From Basidiobolus ranarum (lineage: Eukaryota; Basidiobolomycota; Basidiobolomycetes; Basidiobolales), in contig JASJQH010006877.1 in the NCBI GenBank assembly GCA_040143965.1, forward strand, positions 1-64,000: a DNA stretch of 64,000 nt, in the 5' to 3' direction. Made by a program: the position numbers and the translations under genes. Below are positions 47,727 through 58,945 of this stretch, piece by piece (positions within the stretch are counted from its first letter, which is position 1; every line of letters starts with the position of its first letter). The notes under the pieces were generated by a model. That model saw only the letters and a program-made list of their open reading frames with translations. It was not told the origin of the DNA and did not search any database.

Positions 47727-49260
47727 ATGGACCAAAGACCACTTACTTCAACTACTCATAACTCTTATGATAGTGTTGATGCTTCCGGTATGTAGAAAGT
47801 TGAGCCTATTTCTATGGCATGTAAGCTGATGGTATATTTTCTAGAAACACGAAAGCCCACTGCTTCCGAACATGAGCTGTTTGATGAAGGGAGCCATGGC
47901 TCTAATCTAGGGGCATATTTCAACTTAGTGTGAGTTATTGATTTTAGCAAAACATATTTTTCATGGCTATTGACTTACAAGTTACAGTTGTATTATGGCA
48001 GGTACAGGAATCCTTCAACTTCCGCTTTGTCTTCAAGAAGGGGGATGGATTGGTGTTTTTAGTATCATACTTTGTGCCGCTATTGTTTACTACACAGGGA
48101 ACCTTTTGATTAAATGTCTCTACGTTGATGGGTATGTTCTTATCCAGAGCTCTATTAAAGTACGCTTCTGACCTCTTTCCCTTTTAGTACTCGATTGAAT
48201 AATTTATCGGAAATTGGTGAAGCGGCCTTTGGCTCGGTGGGGAAAAATGTCGTTACTTTCTTTACATGGACAATCTTATTCGGTTCCTCAGCCCTTTTCC
48301 TTATTTTGGCTGCGGAAAACCTAACAGTCCTTTGTCGTTCTTTCCTTCCAAATTGGAATGAGACCACTTGGTAGTGAATTTTCTGAACCTTAGTTTTAGA
48401 AATGTTTATCTAACTGTATTTTCATGAATAGGGTCATTGTATGTGCTTTGATAACGTGGCCACCCTTTGTCTTAATGAAGACTCTAAAGGAGGTTGCTAT
48501 ACTTAGTTTCTTTGGCGCGTTCTCCACTGCCATTATGGTGGTGGTAATTATCACACTTGGGATTGTTGATTTACCCAATAACTTGACCAACTCACATACC
48601 TTTGCGAATATCGGAGCATTCCCATCGGTACTTGCGGCGATTGGGTTTTCATTTGGAGGAAATTGCGTCTTTCCACATGTAGAACATAGTATGAAGGATC
48701 GTAAAGCTTGGCCAAAAGTCTATGGATACTCTATACTGACCGTAGCTGGAATGTACCTTTCAACAGCGATAGTAGGATATTATGTGTATGGAGATCATAC
48801 ACAATCCCCCATTTTACTGAATTTACCATCTGGAGCGTATTTAACTCTTGCCATAGCAGTTATCACCGCACATGTACTATTGACCAACCCCATTCTATTA
48901 GCCTCACTATCACTAGAAGCAGAGACTAGACTGAAGATCGATTTGGCATATTTATCACCAGCGAGAGAATTCTTGTATCGTGGATTATTCCGAACTCTAT
49001 TGATCGTATCAGCCGCAGTGATCGCTATCAAATTACATTTCTTTTCAGATGTGATGACACTTCTAGGTGCCATCTCCAACTCCATGTTAATCTTTGTTTT
49101 ACCGGTGCTATTCAACGTGAAACTCTTTGGTGTGAGGAATATGACCACCAGAAAACTCATTTGGTCTGGAATTATCATTTTGGTGGGAACACTCTGTTGC
49201 TGCATTGGGACATACCAAGCAATGAACAACCTGATTAGAAAGGTTCGAGAAGATCAATAG
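47727..49260 (+). CDS. Amino acid transporter, AAAP family (Avt-like)
   Basis: Eleven-span amino acid/auxin permease family member related to yeast Avt1 and animal SLC32/SLC36, usually vacuolar. Start MDQRPLTSTTHNSYDSVDAS, then after an intron SNLGAYFNLVCIMAGTGILQ and LPLCLQEGGWIGVFSIILCA, the family TM1 signature (NxxxGxGxLxLP type). Further spans: NVVTFFTWTILFGSSALFLI, VIVCALITWPPFVLMKTL, AILSFFGAFSTAIMVVVIIT, SVLAAIGFSFGGNCVFPHVE, GYSILTVAGMYLSTAIVGYY and LTLAIAVITAHVLLTNPILL. Four introns interrupt the first third; the rest is one exon from 48432. The short N-terminal tail suggests Avt3/4 or SLC36-like rather than Avt1 topology. Confidence 0.92.
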
Positions 49261-49570
49261 ATAGATTCCACTTATATATAGAAAAGAATTTTGATTATTA
49301 ATCACGTATTTATCGTGTATTTATTTACCTCGCCCTCCCCTCCCCTCCCCTCACTCTCGCTTAGCCTTAGGTTTTAGACATGGCACATAACCAAATATAT
49401 TGATAAAATTCATAACTCTGTACAACAATAATAGATGGGAGGGGGTTCATTGTCAAGTGTGGTAATGTAATGCATTCCGACTCATTCTCTCCATCTCGAT
49501 GGCGACCTCATATCTATAAACAAACCTGTGAGGGATCAAGTCAATGTGGAAGATCAGTTCAACCAAGAGA
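49261..49570. other. Convergent 3' region with polypyrimidine tract
   Basis: 310 bp. Contains cgccctcccctcccctcccc near 49331-49350, a simple C/T tract. No inverted repeat of the hAT type could be made out by eye. Confidence 0.5.
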
Positions 49571-51665
49571 TCATGTAGAACGAGTCCAAGAGCTTAAACA
49601 TAGTGTAGCACGTGCAATTTCAGATTGATCCAATCGAGCTAGCATCTTTGAGTAGTTATCATTCGAGGAATTGAAAAGTTGTTCTGGTGGAGGGACCATA
49701 GCTGAGATACTTAAGAAATCTCGAGCAATCTTTGAAAGAATAGGATATGAGTTTTGATTGGTTTTCCACCATTCTAGTGCACTAGAATCTGGTGGAACCA
49801 CGGGACTAGCAAAATACATTCCTAATTCATTCGAGTCCGAATAGATTCGGCCACGTTTAAGAGGTCGGGAGATATAGTTGTTGAGATTTAAAGAATTCGT
49901 CTCCGGTTCGTGTTTAGAGGATGTATGTGCAGGTCCAATGCCTGATAAGCTGTAGATCTCAATAATTGATACTAAGCATTCTTTTACATGCTCAATATTC
50001 ACATCATCCGAGAAATACTCCAGCTTAACTCGGGGATCCAAGACCACTGGTATAAATTGTAAAGAACTGAAATCATTCCAACTCCAATACTCTAAAAGGG
50101 TATGAAGCATAGAATTAATGGTTTCTACTGAGATCAAAGGGAGCTTCGATGGAACATCTCGTAGAATTGAAGCTAAACCATGGAAGATTGTGTATACTTT
50201 TCCTAGTGTAGATTGACAAGGAACAGTGAGAATCTCAGCTGCTTGATTGAATGGCTGAAGGAGGGCGCTGTATTGCTTTATTCTTTCCCAATCACTGACG
50301 TTCAGGTGGTCCTTTAGGTCAGCATTTTGCTTTAGAATAGTTTGTATCACCTCTTGATGGTTCAGGAAGCACTTCAGCATATTAAAGGTGGAATTCCACT
50401 GAACCGGATTGTCAAGCTCCAAAGGTTGCTGAGGTCTTGCTGCGTTTCGTTGCAACTCCATCAATTGAGAGTAGATCTCATGCGAGTTCTTGATATAAGT
50501 GATAACTGTTCTGACTTTACTCACAACTACGCTTTCATTCTTCAACCCTTCTTGAACAACCAAATTAAGAATCTTAGTGGAACAAGAGTAGAATTTGAGC
50601 TCCACCATTTTCTCCTGAAGTATCGAAGTCAAAATCGGCATTCCTAGAAGATAATGAGAGCGTTTAAATTCCGACTCTCCTGGGAAATAGATGGACGCGT
50701 ACATAGATAAAGTAAAATTAAGAAATATTTAACATACCGGCCATTAGGTTTGGTGCATTGTCCGAAGTTATGGCAATCACCTTTCCAGCGAGATTATAAT
50801 CAATCAGCACGTTGTAAACTATAGCAGCAATCTGGTTGCCATCGCTGCTTGGATCATAATCTTTTACATCTAAAAAATACGTTTTTACGTCCCATTCGTT
50901 ATCAATATACTGGATTGAAAGTGCAAGATACGATCTCAGATCGCCAGATGTCCACAAGTCAACCGACAATGCGACTTTAGATGCCTCCTCGAGTATTTTT
51001 GTCTTAAATAATCCTTTTTCTTTTTGGAATCGGTGAAACGCTAACTGCTCGAGTTTATTCGGATCAGGAAGAACGCAGCCTTGACTTATTTTACCAATGA
51101 AGTTCATGAAAGAGGGTCTCTCCACAACTTGAAATGGTTGAAGGTCACTGATCAACCAGTCTAGTAGTGCTTCTTGCCAATCTTTAGAAGGAGCCCGATA
51201 TTCTTTGAGTGGTGAGCTTGTCTGAAGAAGTTCATTTTTCAGAGTCTCGACACTTTGGGGTGAATTGGGTAAGAACGTATTCCCTTGATTGAGTGGTGAG
51301 CTCGTTGTGTTCATTTGAGAATGCTGCATTTGTTGTGGTAAAGTAGATGTGTTTCGTCCAGGTAAAAGTGAGGGGCTTATGTTACCCATAGGAGAGTATT
51401 GGTTTATTAAACCCGGAGAAATAGAACCTGTATGGTTGGAGCTAGTTTTGAACCTATCGCCAAGAACAGACGCGTGCTGTGACCTCAAATGATATCTCAA
51501 AGGCGTAGTTGCAGTCAGTTTAGAGAAGGTATTTGTGCAATACCGACACTGGTATCTACCCTCTCTAGCCAAGTAAAAATGGTCCCAAACATCGCTTCTT
51601 CTCTTACTTTTGGGCGCGGAATGGTCGTTAGTTCCTTTCGTATCTGGTGTATTAGGAGCCTCCAT
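49571..51665 (-). CDS. hAT transposase-derived gene with BED zinc finger
   Basis: Two exons (50741-51665 approx., then ~49571-50643) joined across an intron whose donor follows DNAPNLMAG and whose acceptor (cttctag) precedes MPILTSILQEKM; about 660 residues. The BED finger near residues 25-65 reads SDVWDHFYLAREGRYQCRYC, then PLRYHLRSQH. The RNase-H core shows SVDLWTSGDLRSYLALSIQY (first Asp), AIAITSDNAPNLMAG-like (second Asp) and KILNLVVQEGLKNE, VQWNSTFNMLKCFL and FIPVVLDPRVKLEYF. The hAT dimerisation end is ALEWWKTNQNSYPILSKIAR, then PPPEQLFNSSND, with the Glu present but the usual S-E-R reduced to P-E-Q. Full-length and intron-containing, without obvious terminal repeats: either an old element or a domesticated gene. 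Confidence 0.85.
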
Positions 51666-52209
51666 TGTGAGCCAAAACGCGAATAAACTATTGAGGAAGT
51701 CTGATGAAGTGATGTGTTTCGGTTAATGTGCAGAGTAGCAATCAGTCGATTAAATTGATCTTTTCTCATCGTGGACACAATTTTATTTGAGCGTTTCAAA
51801 CGATTTGTCATGTGAACATTAAATCTGGCTAGATATTGATATAACAGGGGAACCGTAGATTGATCGTCCCCCAAGAAATCGACTCTATTGGCTCTTCTCG
51901 AATCAAGATCGACCTGTATCACTATAGATCACGGTAATAAATATGATCGATAATCTGAGAATGATTGGTTGTTATTAGGGGAGTAATGTCAATCAAATCG
52001 ATCATATTCGCGTACCAAAGATCAATGGAGGATTAGCATTATTGAAATCAAGAATTAAATCAAATTAATTTGGATTGAATTGGGTTTACACTATTTGTGA
52101 TTTACTTCTAATTATTCATATCGTGGACATGCGTAGGGTTAGCATTCCTTAATGTAGTAGATTTGTGAGTGAAGAAAAGTCTATACATAATGGAGATACA
52201 AGAAAATAA
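51666..52209. other. Intergenic, hAT gene promoter side
   Basis: 544 bp. The open frame at 51515-51922 is a shadow of the hAT gene extended into this region. Nothing else recognised. Confidence 0.5.
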
Positions 52210-52955
52210 TCAAGAATCCTGTTCTTCAACGGTAGGGCGAGTCTCAACTGTATTGGCCACATGTTGCTGAATGGTTTGAAGTGGATTTTGTCGAAAATTA
52301 GGATGCTTCAAGATATTTTGGAAACGGACGATCTCTTGTAAACTAGAAATCAAAAATAAGTTATCGAATTCACTTCTAATATCAATAAATGTCAACTAAC
52401 GCAGTATTTTTTCTTCCTTTCTTGGTGGCCACTCGTTTCTTACTCATGTTCTCTTGAGATAATTTATTCTGATCTTTGTTCTGCTTATCAGCCTCAATAT
52501 TAGGTAGAACCTCTTTAAACATAGTCATGTTCAGGCTGGTATCCTTCTTTCTATTCTTCTTCAACTCTTGGTGGGCTGTATGAAGCTCTAGATATATGGT
52601 GTATACATTTAATTATCGATACGAATATATGGGGATATCACTCAGCGTAATCTTACTTGATAGCCAGTTTTCATGTCGTTGTTTTCTTTTTTCTTTCTTG
52701 GAACTATTCAAACCATCGGAGTTGACAGTCTAAATTGAAGTGTTTTTTTTAATGTGCCACCAAGTTAGCTAGCATATCAAAAACCAGAGATTTGTGGATA
52801 TAGCGATTCATTAGTAGTATACCAACACTAACCTCAACTGTATCAGCTAGTTTTTGAACTTGATTTTCGTGAGCGGCAAAAGTACGTTCCGAGACATGTG
52901 GTGTGCCTACGGCTTGATTATGGAGGCGAGTGCGGTTTCTACGTACTTTAGGCAT
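52210..52955 (-). CDS. SLX9: Ribosome biogenesis protein SLX9 (FAM207A-like)
   Basis: Small nucleolar factor for 40S pre-rRNA processing and export. Start MPKVRRNRTRLHNQAVGTPH is the family hallmark. Then SSKKEKRKQRHENWLSK, the Lys-rich KKRVATKKGRKN and the C-terminal motif QEIVRFQNILKHPNFRQNPL, followed by QTIQQHV. Four exons, about 180 residues. Basic throughout, consistent with RNA binding. Located beside LRRC40 in the same direction with 409 bp between. Confidence 0.9.
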
Positions 52956-53364
52956 TGTATAAAGAGGTTTCGTTTACGAAAGTTTGATGAAAAAGGTGAA
53001 AGATATAGTGAAGTACATTGATATTACCACTTCATCGAGATTTTTTTCTTTTTTTAAATCGAATGATAACCGAACTTTTATTCAGGAATGATGTGTTACT
53101 GTACAAGTTCAACATGCTTTTAATGAGATGAATGTAATGCCAATTAGATTCACTTGGATATCTTAATATACTAAACTCCATTTTATAAGTAATTATTCAA
53201 TACAACATTGGCATAATTCATGTGCTTTTATTATCGTTAACTGGATTCAGATATCGAGAGTTTGTTTAAGATATATGCAATAAGCTAAGATCTATGAGCG
53301 ATTGTTCGTTAAGAGAGTAGGTGAGGCCCAAAGAATCATAGTATATGTGGCAGTGAGTGGGGTA
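52956..53364. other. Intergenic: SLX9 promoter, LRRC40 3' end
   Basis: 409 bp, with a T-rich run at 53041-53056. No coding content. Confidence 0.5.
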
Positions 53365-55375
53365 TCATGAGACCCGAGACTTGAGGTAAGCCATAACTTC
53401 TTGAGTCCCTTTCTGAAGTAATTGATATCTAGGGACTCGGAAAACATTTCCTTCCAATTTTAGACTAGTAATACTGTCAATAAGTCCCAGCTCGCATGGA
53501 ACCTTGGCTATGTTATTATTGGATAGGTCCAGTTGGACTAACCCTTGAAATGCTTCTGGTTGAAATGCGTCAAGCTTATTGGACGAAAGTTCGAGGATAG
53601 AAAGGTTGGGAAATGGAAGTTTGGCCGGGAACGTACCGGCGATTCGGTTGAAATTCAAATAAAGTTCTGCTAATGCAGGAAAGGCGTCGGTTTCTTGTGG
53701 AACAGATGTGATAAGGTTGTGTGAAAGGTCTAGAGATCGAAGGGCGGGTAAAGTGCATGATGGAATGGGGAATTCCGTAATTTTGTTATGGGTTAGAGTT
53801 ATGGTGGTGAGAGTTTCGAAATAAAGGTATATAGTGGCTGGGACAAGTGGGAAGGAGTTGAAGTCCAATTTGATATGTAATGGTGCGAAGTTTAGACCAG
53901 ATAGTGTAGATTCTTCAAGGGTGGTAAGTGAGCTTTTTGTGAGATCAAGGGTACGTGAAGATATCTGCTGTGTGGTAAGACGGGATACAAGAGCGTTAGG
54001 AGTTGTATCAGTAGTCGGTTTGCTGGTTTCAGATTCAGTTGTTTGTCCATTCGGTAGAGGATCGCTACTTTCACCTTTGTTTTGCGCCTTTTCTTGAGCC
54101 ATGAGACGGACCTCCAGGGTATGCAAAAGATCCGCTGTACTTTTGGCTCTAGGAAAGTTCTTTAACGGGTTTCCATCGTAGTAAAGAGTTTGGAGGGTGG
54201 TGAGGCGGCATAGCTCAAAAGGAAGTTGCGTAAAGTAGTTGTTACGAAGATCAAGAACTTTAATTTCTTTAAGCTCAAAGATGTTGGGTGGAAGGCTGTC
54301 GAGACTGTTATTTTGAAGGTCTAGAATATGAAGAGTAGGAACTCCAACAAAAACATTTCCAAGCGATTTAATGTTATTTCCTGCACAAAGCAGTTCTTTC
54401 AGAATAGGAAATTCGAGTCCATCGATGAAGCCTGTCAGTTTATTGCGAGAGAGATCTAGGCGTACCAACTTCGTGAGTGCAACTGGTGTACTGAATATCT
54501 GGGTGAGTTGATTTTCTTTCGCCTCAAGCTCTGAGAGTGAGACTAATTCCCCAAGACTGGTAGGAAGTGATGTTAACTTATTTTTAGTAAGGTTAAGCTT
54601 GCGTAATGACTTCAACTGGCCAATATTCTCAGGGATACTCTCAATATTGTTGTCGGAGAGATCCAGGATTGAAAGCTTTACAAGCCTCTCAAGACCATCC
54701 AAAGATCCCGATAGCTTATTTCGTTGAAGTTGAAGCTCAACAAGAGGAAGGTCAAACAAGAATTCAGGTAACGATTCAAGCTCGTTCCCTGCCAAGTTAA
54801 GTAAGCACAAGCGGTTCAATTTGCTCATTTCTTGAGGTAACTCCTTCAGCTGATTGTTATGTAACTAACGATATGTATATATAATGTTTAGTTATGAGAT
54901 AACAGATACGAGAATGTATAAATCCTGTACTTACGTCCAATACGGTCAAAGCTTCAAAATGCCCAATTCTAGGATCAAGTTCTTGAAGTAGATTATCGTT
55001 GGCAAAGAATTTAGTCAACTCAACTGATTCCCACCATCTATCGCTGTTGTTAAAGTCTAGGTCTACTTTTTTTGGATCAACATTATACATATTCCATACT
55101 TCATCTGGGATATTGTCCAAGAAACGACCAGCAATATTCAGGATTCCTACCGAATAACGTTAGTAATCTATCAAATAGGAAGGAGAATATAAGGTTTACA
55201 TACCAGAAGATCGAGCTTGTTGTGTGACCTTTTCAAAAACCTTTGAGGTATCTTCTGGTCCCGATTGACCTCCAAAAGTATTGCTACGTTGCCAAGGTTT
55301 GTTTCCCGAGTTGGCAAACCGAGAGGTGGAAGATTTGTTTAATAGCGTGCGATTATTTCCCGGTCTAGAAGTCAT
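53365..55375 (-). CDS. LRRC40: Leucine-rich repeat protein LRRC40-like
   Basis: Three exons. The N-terminus (MTSRPGNNRTLLNKSSTSRF) is disordered, then GILNIAGRFLDNIPDEVWNM and WWESVELTKFFANDNLLQEL, the family entry. The large exon (53365-54828) encodes about twenty LRRs of the LxxLxLxxNxLxxLP type (for example LCLLNLAGNELESLPEFLFD and SLRKLNLTKNKLTSLPTSLG), a Ser/Thr-rich break (residues with GESSDPLPNGQTTESETSKP) near the middle, and a second block of LRRs, as in LRRC40 proteins. About 590 residues. Function is poorly known; a protein-interaction scaffold by structure. No kinase or NBS domain. Confidence 0.9.
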
Positions 55376-55780
55376 GATCTTACACCTTAGTGGTACTTGT
55401 GAAGTAAATAGTTCAGTCAGGAGCTAAAGTCAGGGTCAGGTTTCCTTAATGTTTTTAACATAACAGTGGAATTATACACTATTATGAATACAGGTTACAA
55501 AATCTACGGAGTGCCACAATCTAATTGGTTAAGCCTCATCCATTTGGCCCATATACTTAATATGTCGTATTGACATTTGAGGGATTTATTCAGTGAATGC
55601 TATCAAAAATATGTATGATTGTGTAGTCAAAAAGTAAGAAACAGGCTAAATAAGGAGATCGTCAACCCAATAGATCATTGTTTATAAGAATTTTCTAGTA
55701 TTTAAACAGAGAAAAATAGGAGAAAACGAGTTATTTAACGGTCTCTACATGCGGAATGCTTAAGCAGTTGTATGAAGAAC
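55376..55780. other. Intergenic: LRRC40 promoter, MMAA 3' end
   Basis: 405 bp, no further feature. Confidence 0.5.
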
Positions 55781-57696
55781 TCAGAATTTGGCATTTTTCA
55801 TAAAGCAATCTAGCACTCTGTCTGCAGCTTGCCCTGAGGCTAATTGGCCGGATATCACTTGTTCTTCAATCTCTTTAACCAAACTTTTAACTTTGGTGTT
55901 TGTATGAAGACTAATGAAGACATGTTAGACTTAGCATAAATGATACATGCTAAAGGAATACTCACTGGTGCAGCAAAGATTCAGTAACCTCCTTCCACAT
56001 CCATGTCTTGCGTTGTTGTGCACGCTTTTGATCAAATTCACCAGAAGTCTAGGAATAGACTCGTTAACAGGCCTGGCTGCATTCAACGTGGACATCAGAC
56101 AGTAGAAAAGTAAATTACAAACCTCCATTGCCTTCTTGAAATCTGACATATGTCTCCAAGCTTTATCGAGGCCGGTTTTTTCACGAGAAGAAACAAGGGT
56201 GGTCTAGTAGAATTGGCACTGGATTAGCAGTTATACTATGATACTAGTTAATGTACCTATACCTTGGGAGCCCAGTTGGGGCTTGAGGGTTGGATAAATG
56301 ACAAACCGCGCTTATATTCTAGCCGGGCATATTTGGCTGCATTCTCTAACTCACCATCTGCTTTGTTAACAATTATAAGGTCTGATAGCTCAATTATACC
56401 ACGTTTCATTCCCTGAAGCTCGTCTCCACCTACATTTCATAAATAGTGACAACCAATAGTTTAGGACACGAGAGATGCTTAGTACACGCGAGTACCAAAT
56501 CACTACAAAGTCTTACCTCCAGGGGGAACCAATAGTACAAACCTGTATTCAAAGCGAAATTACTACGGAGAAATAGTAACAATCGGTAGTTTAAGAAACA
56601 ACTTACATATCCACCATGTTAGCTACCATAGTTTCGGATTGTCCGACTCCAACTGTTTCGACAAGGCATATGTCATATCCGTTTGCTGTAGATTTCCAAT
56701 ATATTGAGGTTAGATTCTACAATAGCCTAGACAATCAAAAACCAATGTTGCTCCATACCCTCACAAAGTACAATGGCATCGTTGGTGTTTCTGGCAACTC
56801 CGCCTGTAGGTGAAACGTAAGTGTCTATGAAAAAGATGATATTTGACTATTGAATATACCCAATGAGCCTCTAGTGGGCGTTGGTCGAATGTATGCATTG
56901 TCTTGAACAGAGAGTTGGTCCATTCTTGTTTTGTCTCCCAATATGGAGCCACCAGTACGTGTGGATGAAGGATCAACCGCCTATATAAAGAGGATCAGTT
57001 GTAGTAAACGGTGAAATATAAAATCTGCAAGAAAACTTACCAAAACAGATACTTTCATTCCTTTGTCAAGTAGAAACATTCCGAAAGCCTCAATAAATGT
57101 CGATTTACCAGTACCAGGTGGACCACTTAACCCAATCCTAAAGGTTCGTTTGTCACTATTCACTTCGTTATTATGACGCATCACATTTGCTAGTATGCTA
57201 TGTGCCTGTTTTTTATGGCATTCTTTTGAAGATTCGACTGAATATTTTTCAAAATTGAATACCTGAATTCAGTATTTCCACCATTAAACAGCTTGATAGT
57301 ACATAGATAAGTTACCTAGAGTAATTGCTTTAGCTAGAGAACGGCGATCACCAGCAATTAACTTCTCGTACAATGCTTTTGTTTGAGGCTCCTACAATTA
57401 TTTGACATATCAAAAAGGCGCCGTTAGCTATGGCAAAAACAACAGCTTAGTTGAGTTGAATATTGGGTACCATTTCTGGAGATATATTTTGTTTAGTACT
57501 GTCGTCTACTGTTGACCCAAAAGTCTGACAACTTGTAGTACGGCTAAAACCCCTTTTGTGAAGGTGCACAAAGGGGATTCGAAATAAGGGTTTTGGTAAC
57601 TACAGGATTCATAAAAGAGAAATCGCTTTTAAAATAAGTCAAAGCATTGAAAATAAAGACAATTGAGCAAACCTTGAAACCTAAGGAAGTCATCAT
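55781..57696 (-). CDS. MMAA: MMAA/MeaB-type GTPase of cobalamin metabolism
   Basis: G-protein chaperone that gates adenosylcobalamin delivery and protects methylmalonyl-CoA mutase in mitochondria. About nine short exons. N-terminus [20 protein letters not shown] plus [13 protein letters not shown] is a mitochondrial presequence; [20 protein letters not shown] starts the family core. G motifs: Walker [61 protein letters not shown] (switch/Walker B) and [20 protein letters not shown]. The C-terminal helices include [20 protein letters not shown], then [20 protein letters not shown]. The start uses the ATG pair at 57691-57696; the 73-bp intron after MMTSLGFK has donor gtttgc. The mutase gene is not in the window. 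Known to be lost in Dikarya but kept in early-branching fungi. Confidence 0.93.
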
Positions 57697-58620
57697 ATGA
57701 TTTTCTCCTTGTAAAAAGTCAAGCAAAAAGGCTAGGTTTTAAGGGAAACTATATAAACACGTATTGATAGGCATATTTAAAGAATTAATAGCACATATAG
57801 CTGGAGTAGAGTCCAAGTAAAACGACCCGAGTCACAAAATGGCTTAGAAAATCGTGGGGACTGTGGATATCCACATTTCATGGAGCAGAATCTCGAAGGA
57901 CCTTCACAAATTTCGTTTACTACGAATTTTGAATTCTATATCCGCTTGTATACAATGTCAAGTGTATGATCTCACCAGCATTATCAAACAAAAATCCAAA
58001 AATGGAGCATTAAGCAACCTTCGGCGAAATTCTGGAATGTAAGTAATGTAAAAAGGCACAACACTGAGATTCTATTCCTAATTCAGATCAAAACCCCGAC
58101 TTGTCTCTTTTTCTTTGTAGCTGTAAACCCTCATGGGAGCTAGAATCCACCAGTTTTCATTTCGAGGAATTAGTTTTTTCCCACCATTAGTCCATAAGCG
58201 CTGCAATAGGCTCAAAATGAACGCTATCCGCAGAATAGGATAGTTTAAGTCCTAAATTGAATTCAAAAAGCTTAAACCCAATTCCATACACATGTCTGGT
58301 AATAAGCCACTCAGTCATGATAGCTCTGTCTTCTTCGAGCCAAAGATCAGTTGCGCATGTTGACAATGGTCAGTTATTGAAAGTCAGACTGAGATTGAGA
58401 GTGTGAATAGTGGCAGTAACGATTAACCGCAACGGTAGCTTAACCGTAGCTGTAACCGAAATATAATATAAAGTAAAGCTGTACTCAAAAAATATAAATG
58501 TGCCGCCTATCGGAGGAATTCTCAGGTAACACACAATGGGCTCTTGTTAAAGTGAATCATAATATGTCAGTTGGCTCCGGTTAGTTCACTATCAATATCC
58601 GATATTTTTCGTGACTTTGA

Positions 58621-58684
58621 TTATCTCATTGAAATTTTGACACTTATGCATCGAGTGTGCGAATCACGCTCGCTAAACTTATCT
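58621..58684 (-). promoter_or_regulatory. Two AGATAA (GATA-factor) sites upstream of GSIII
   Basis: TTATCT on the + strand at 58621-58626 and 58679-58684, i.e. two AGATAA sites 58 bp apart, about 260-325 bp before the GS ATG. Fungal nitrogen genes are often controlled through paired HGATAR sites; use here is inferred. Confidence 0.4.
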
Positions 58685-58738
58685 AACTTTCAACATTTGG
58701 TATATTGTTTCATATTTCTCATCTAAGATTGCTTATAT

Positions 58739-58744
58739 CACGTG
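58739..58744. promoter_or_regulatory. CACGTG E-box upstream of GSIII
   Basis: Palindromic CACGTG 201 bp before the ATG, a bHLH-factor site candidate. Confidence 0.35.
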
Positions 58745-58860
58745 TTTGGAATTGTTTGCCAAAACTCCCCAGTTTATGGACAAAGGCACATCAAACTGGA
58801 CTATACTAGTATGACGTACTCCGAAATTTGGAATCTTTGATATTCCCATTCAACTAAAAA

Positions 58861-58868
58861 TATATAAA
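58861..58868 (+). promoter_or_regulatory. TATA box of GSIII
   Basis: tatataaa, 78-85 bp upstream of the ATG, preceded by A-rich sequence and followed by C/T-containing leader. Well placed for a highly expressed fungal gene. Confidence 0.6.
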
Positions 58869-58945
58869 TTGAAGCTTAGTTATTTCTCATGGTGTATCTA
58901 TCCTAAATTCTTGTCCCTTAATTTAATTCAAGGACAAGTTTCACA

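Larger units (their letters stand above)
57697..58945. promoter_or_regulatory. Divergent promoter region MMAA / GSIII, 1.25 kb
   Basis: Contains the GS promoter elements listed separately. A 62-codon frame at 57854 is not supported by any family. Otherwise AT-rich non-coding. Confidence 0.5.

Noticed and set aside
51515-51922. 135-codon minus-strand frame at the start of the hAT gene
   Set aside because: Overlaps the BED-finger exon in another frame and has no recognisable domain.
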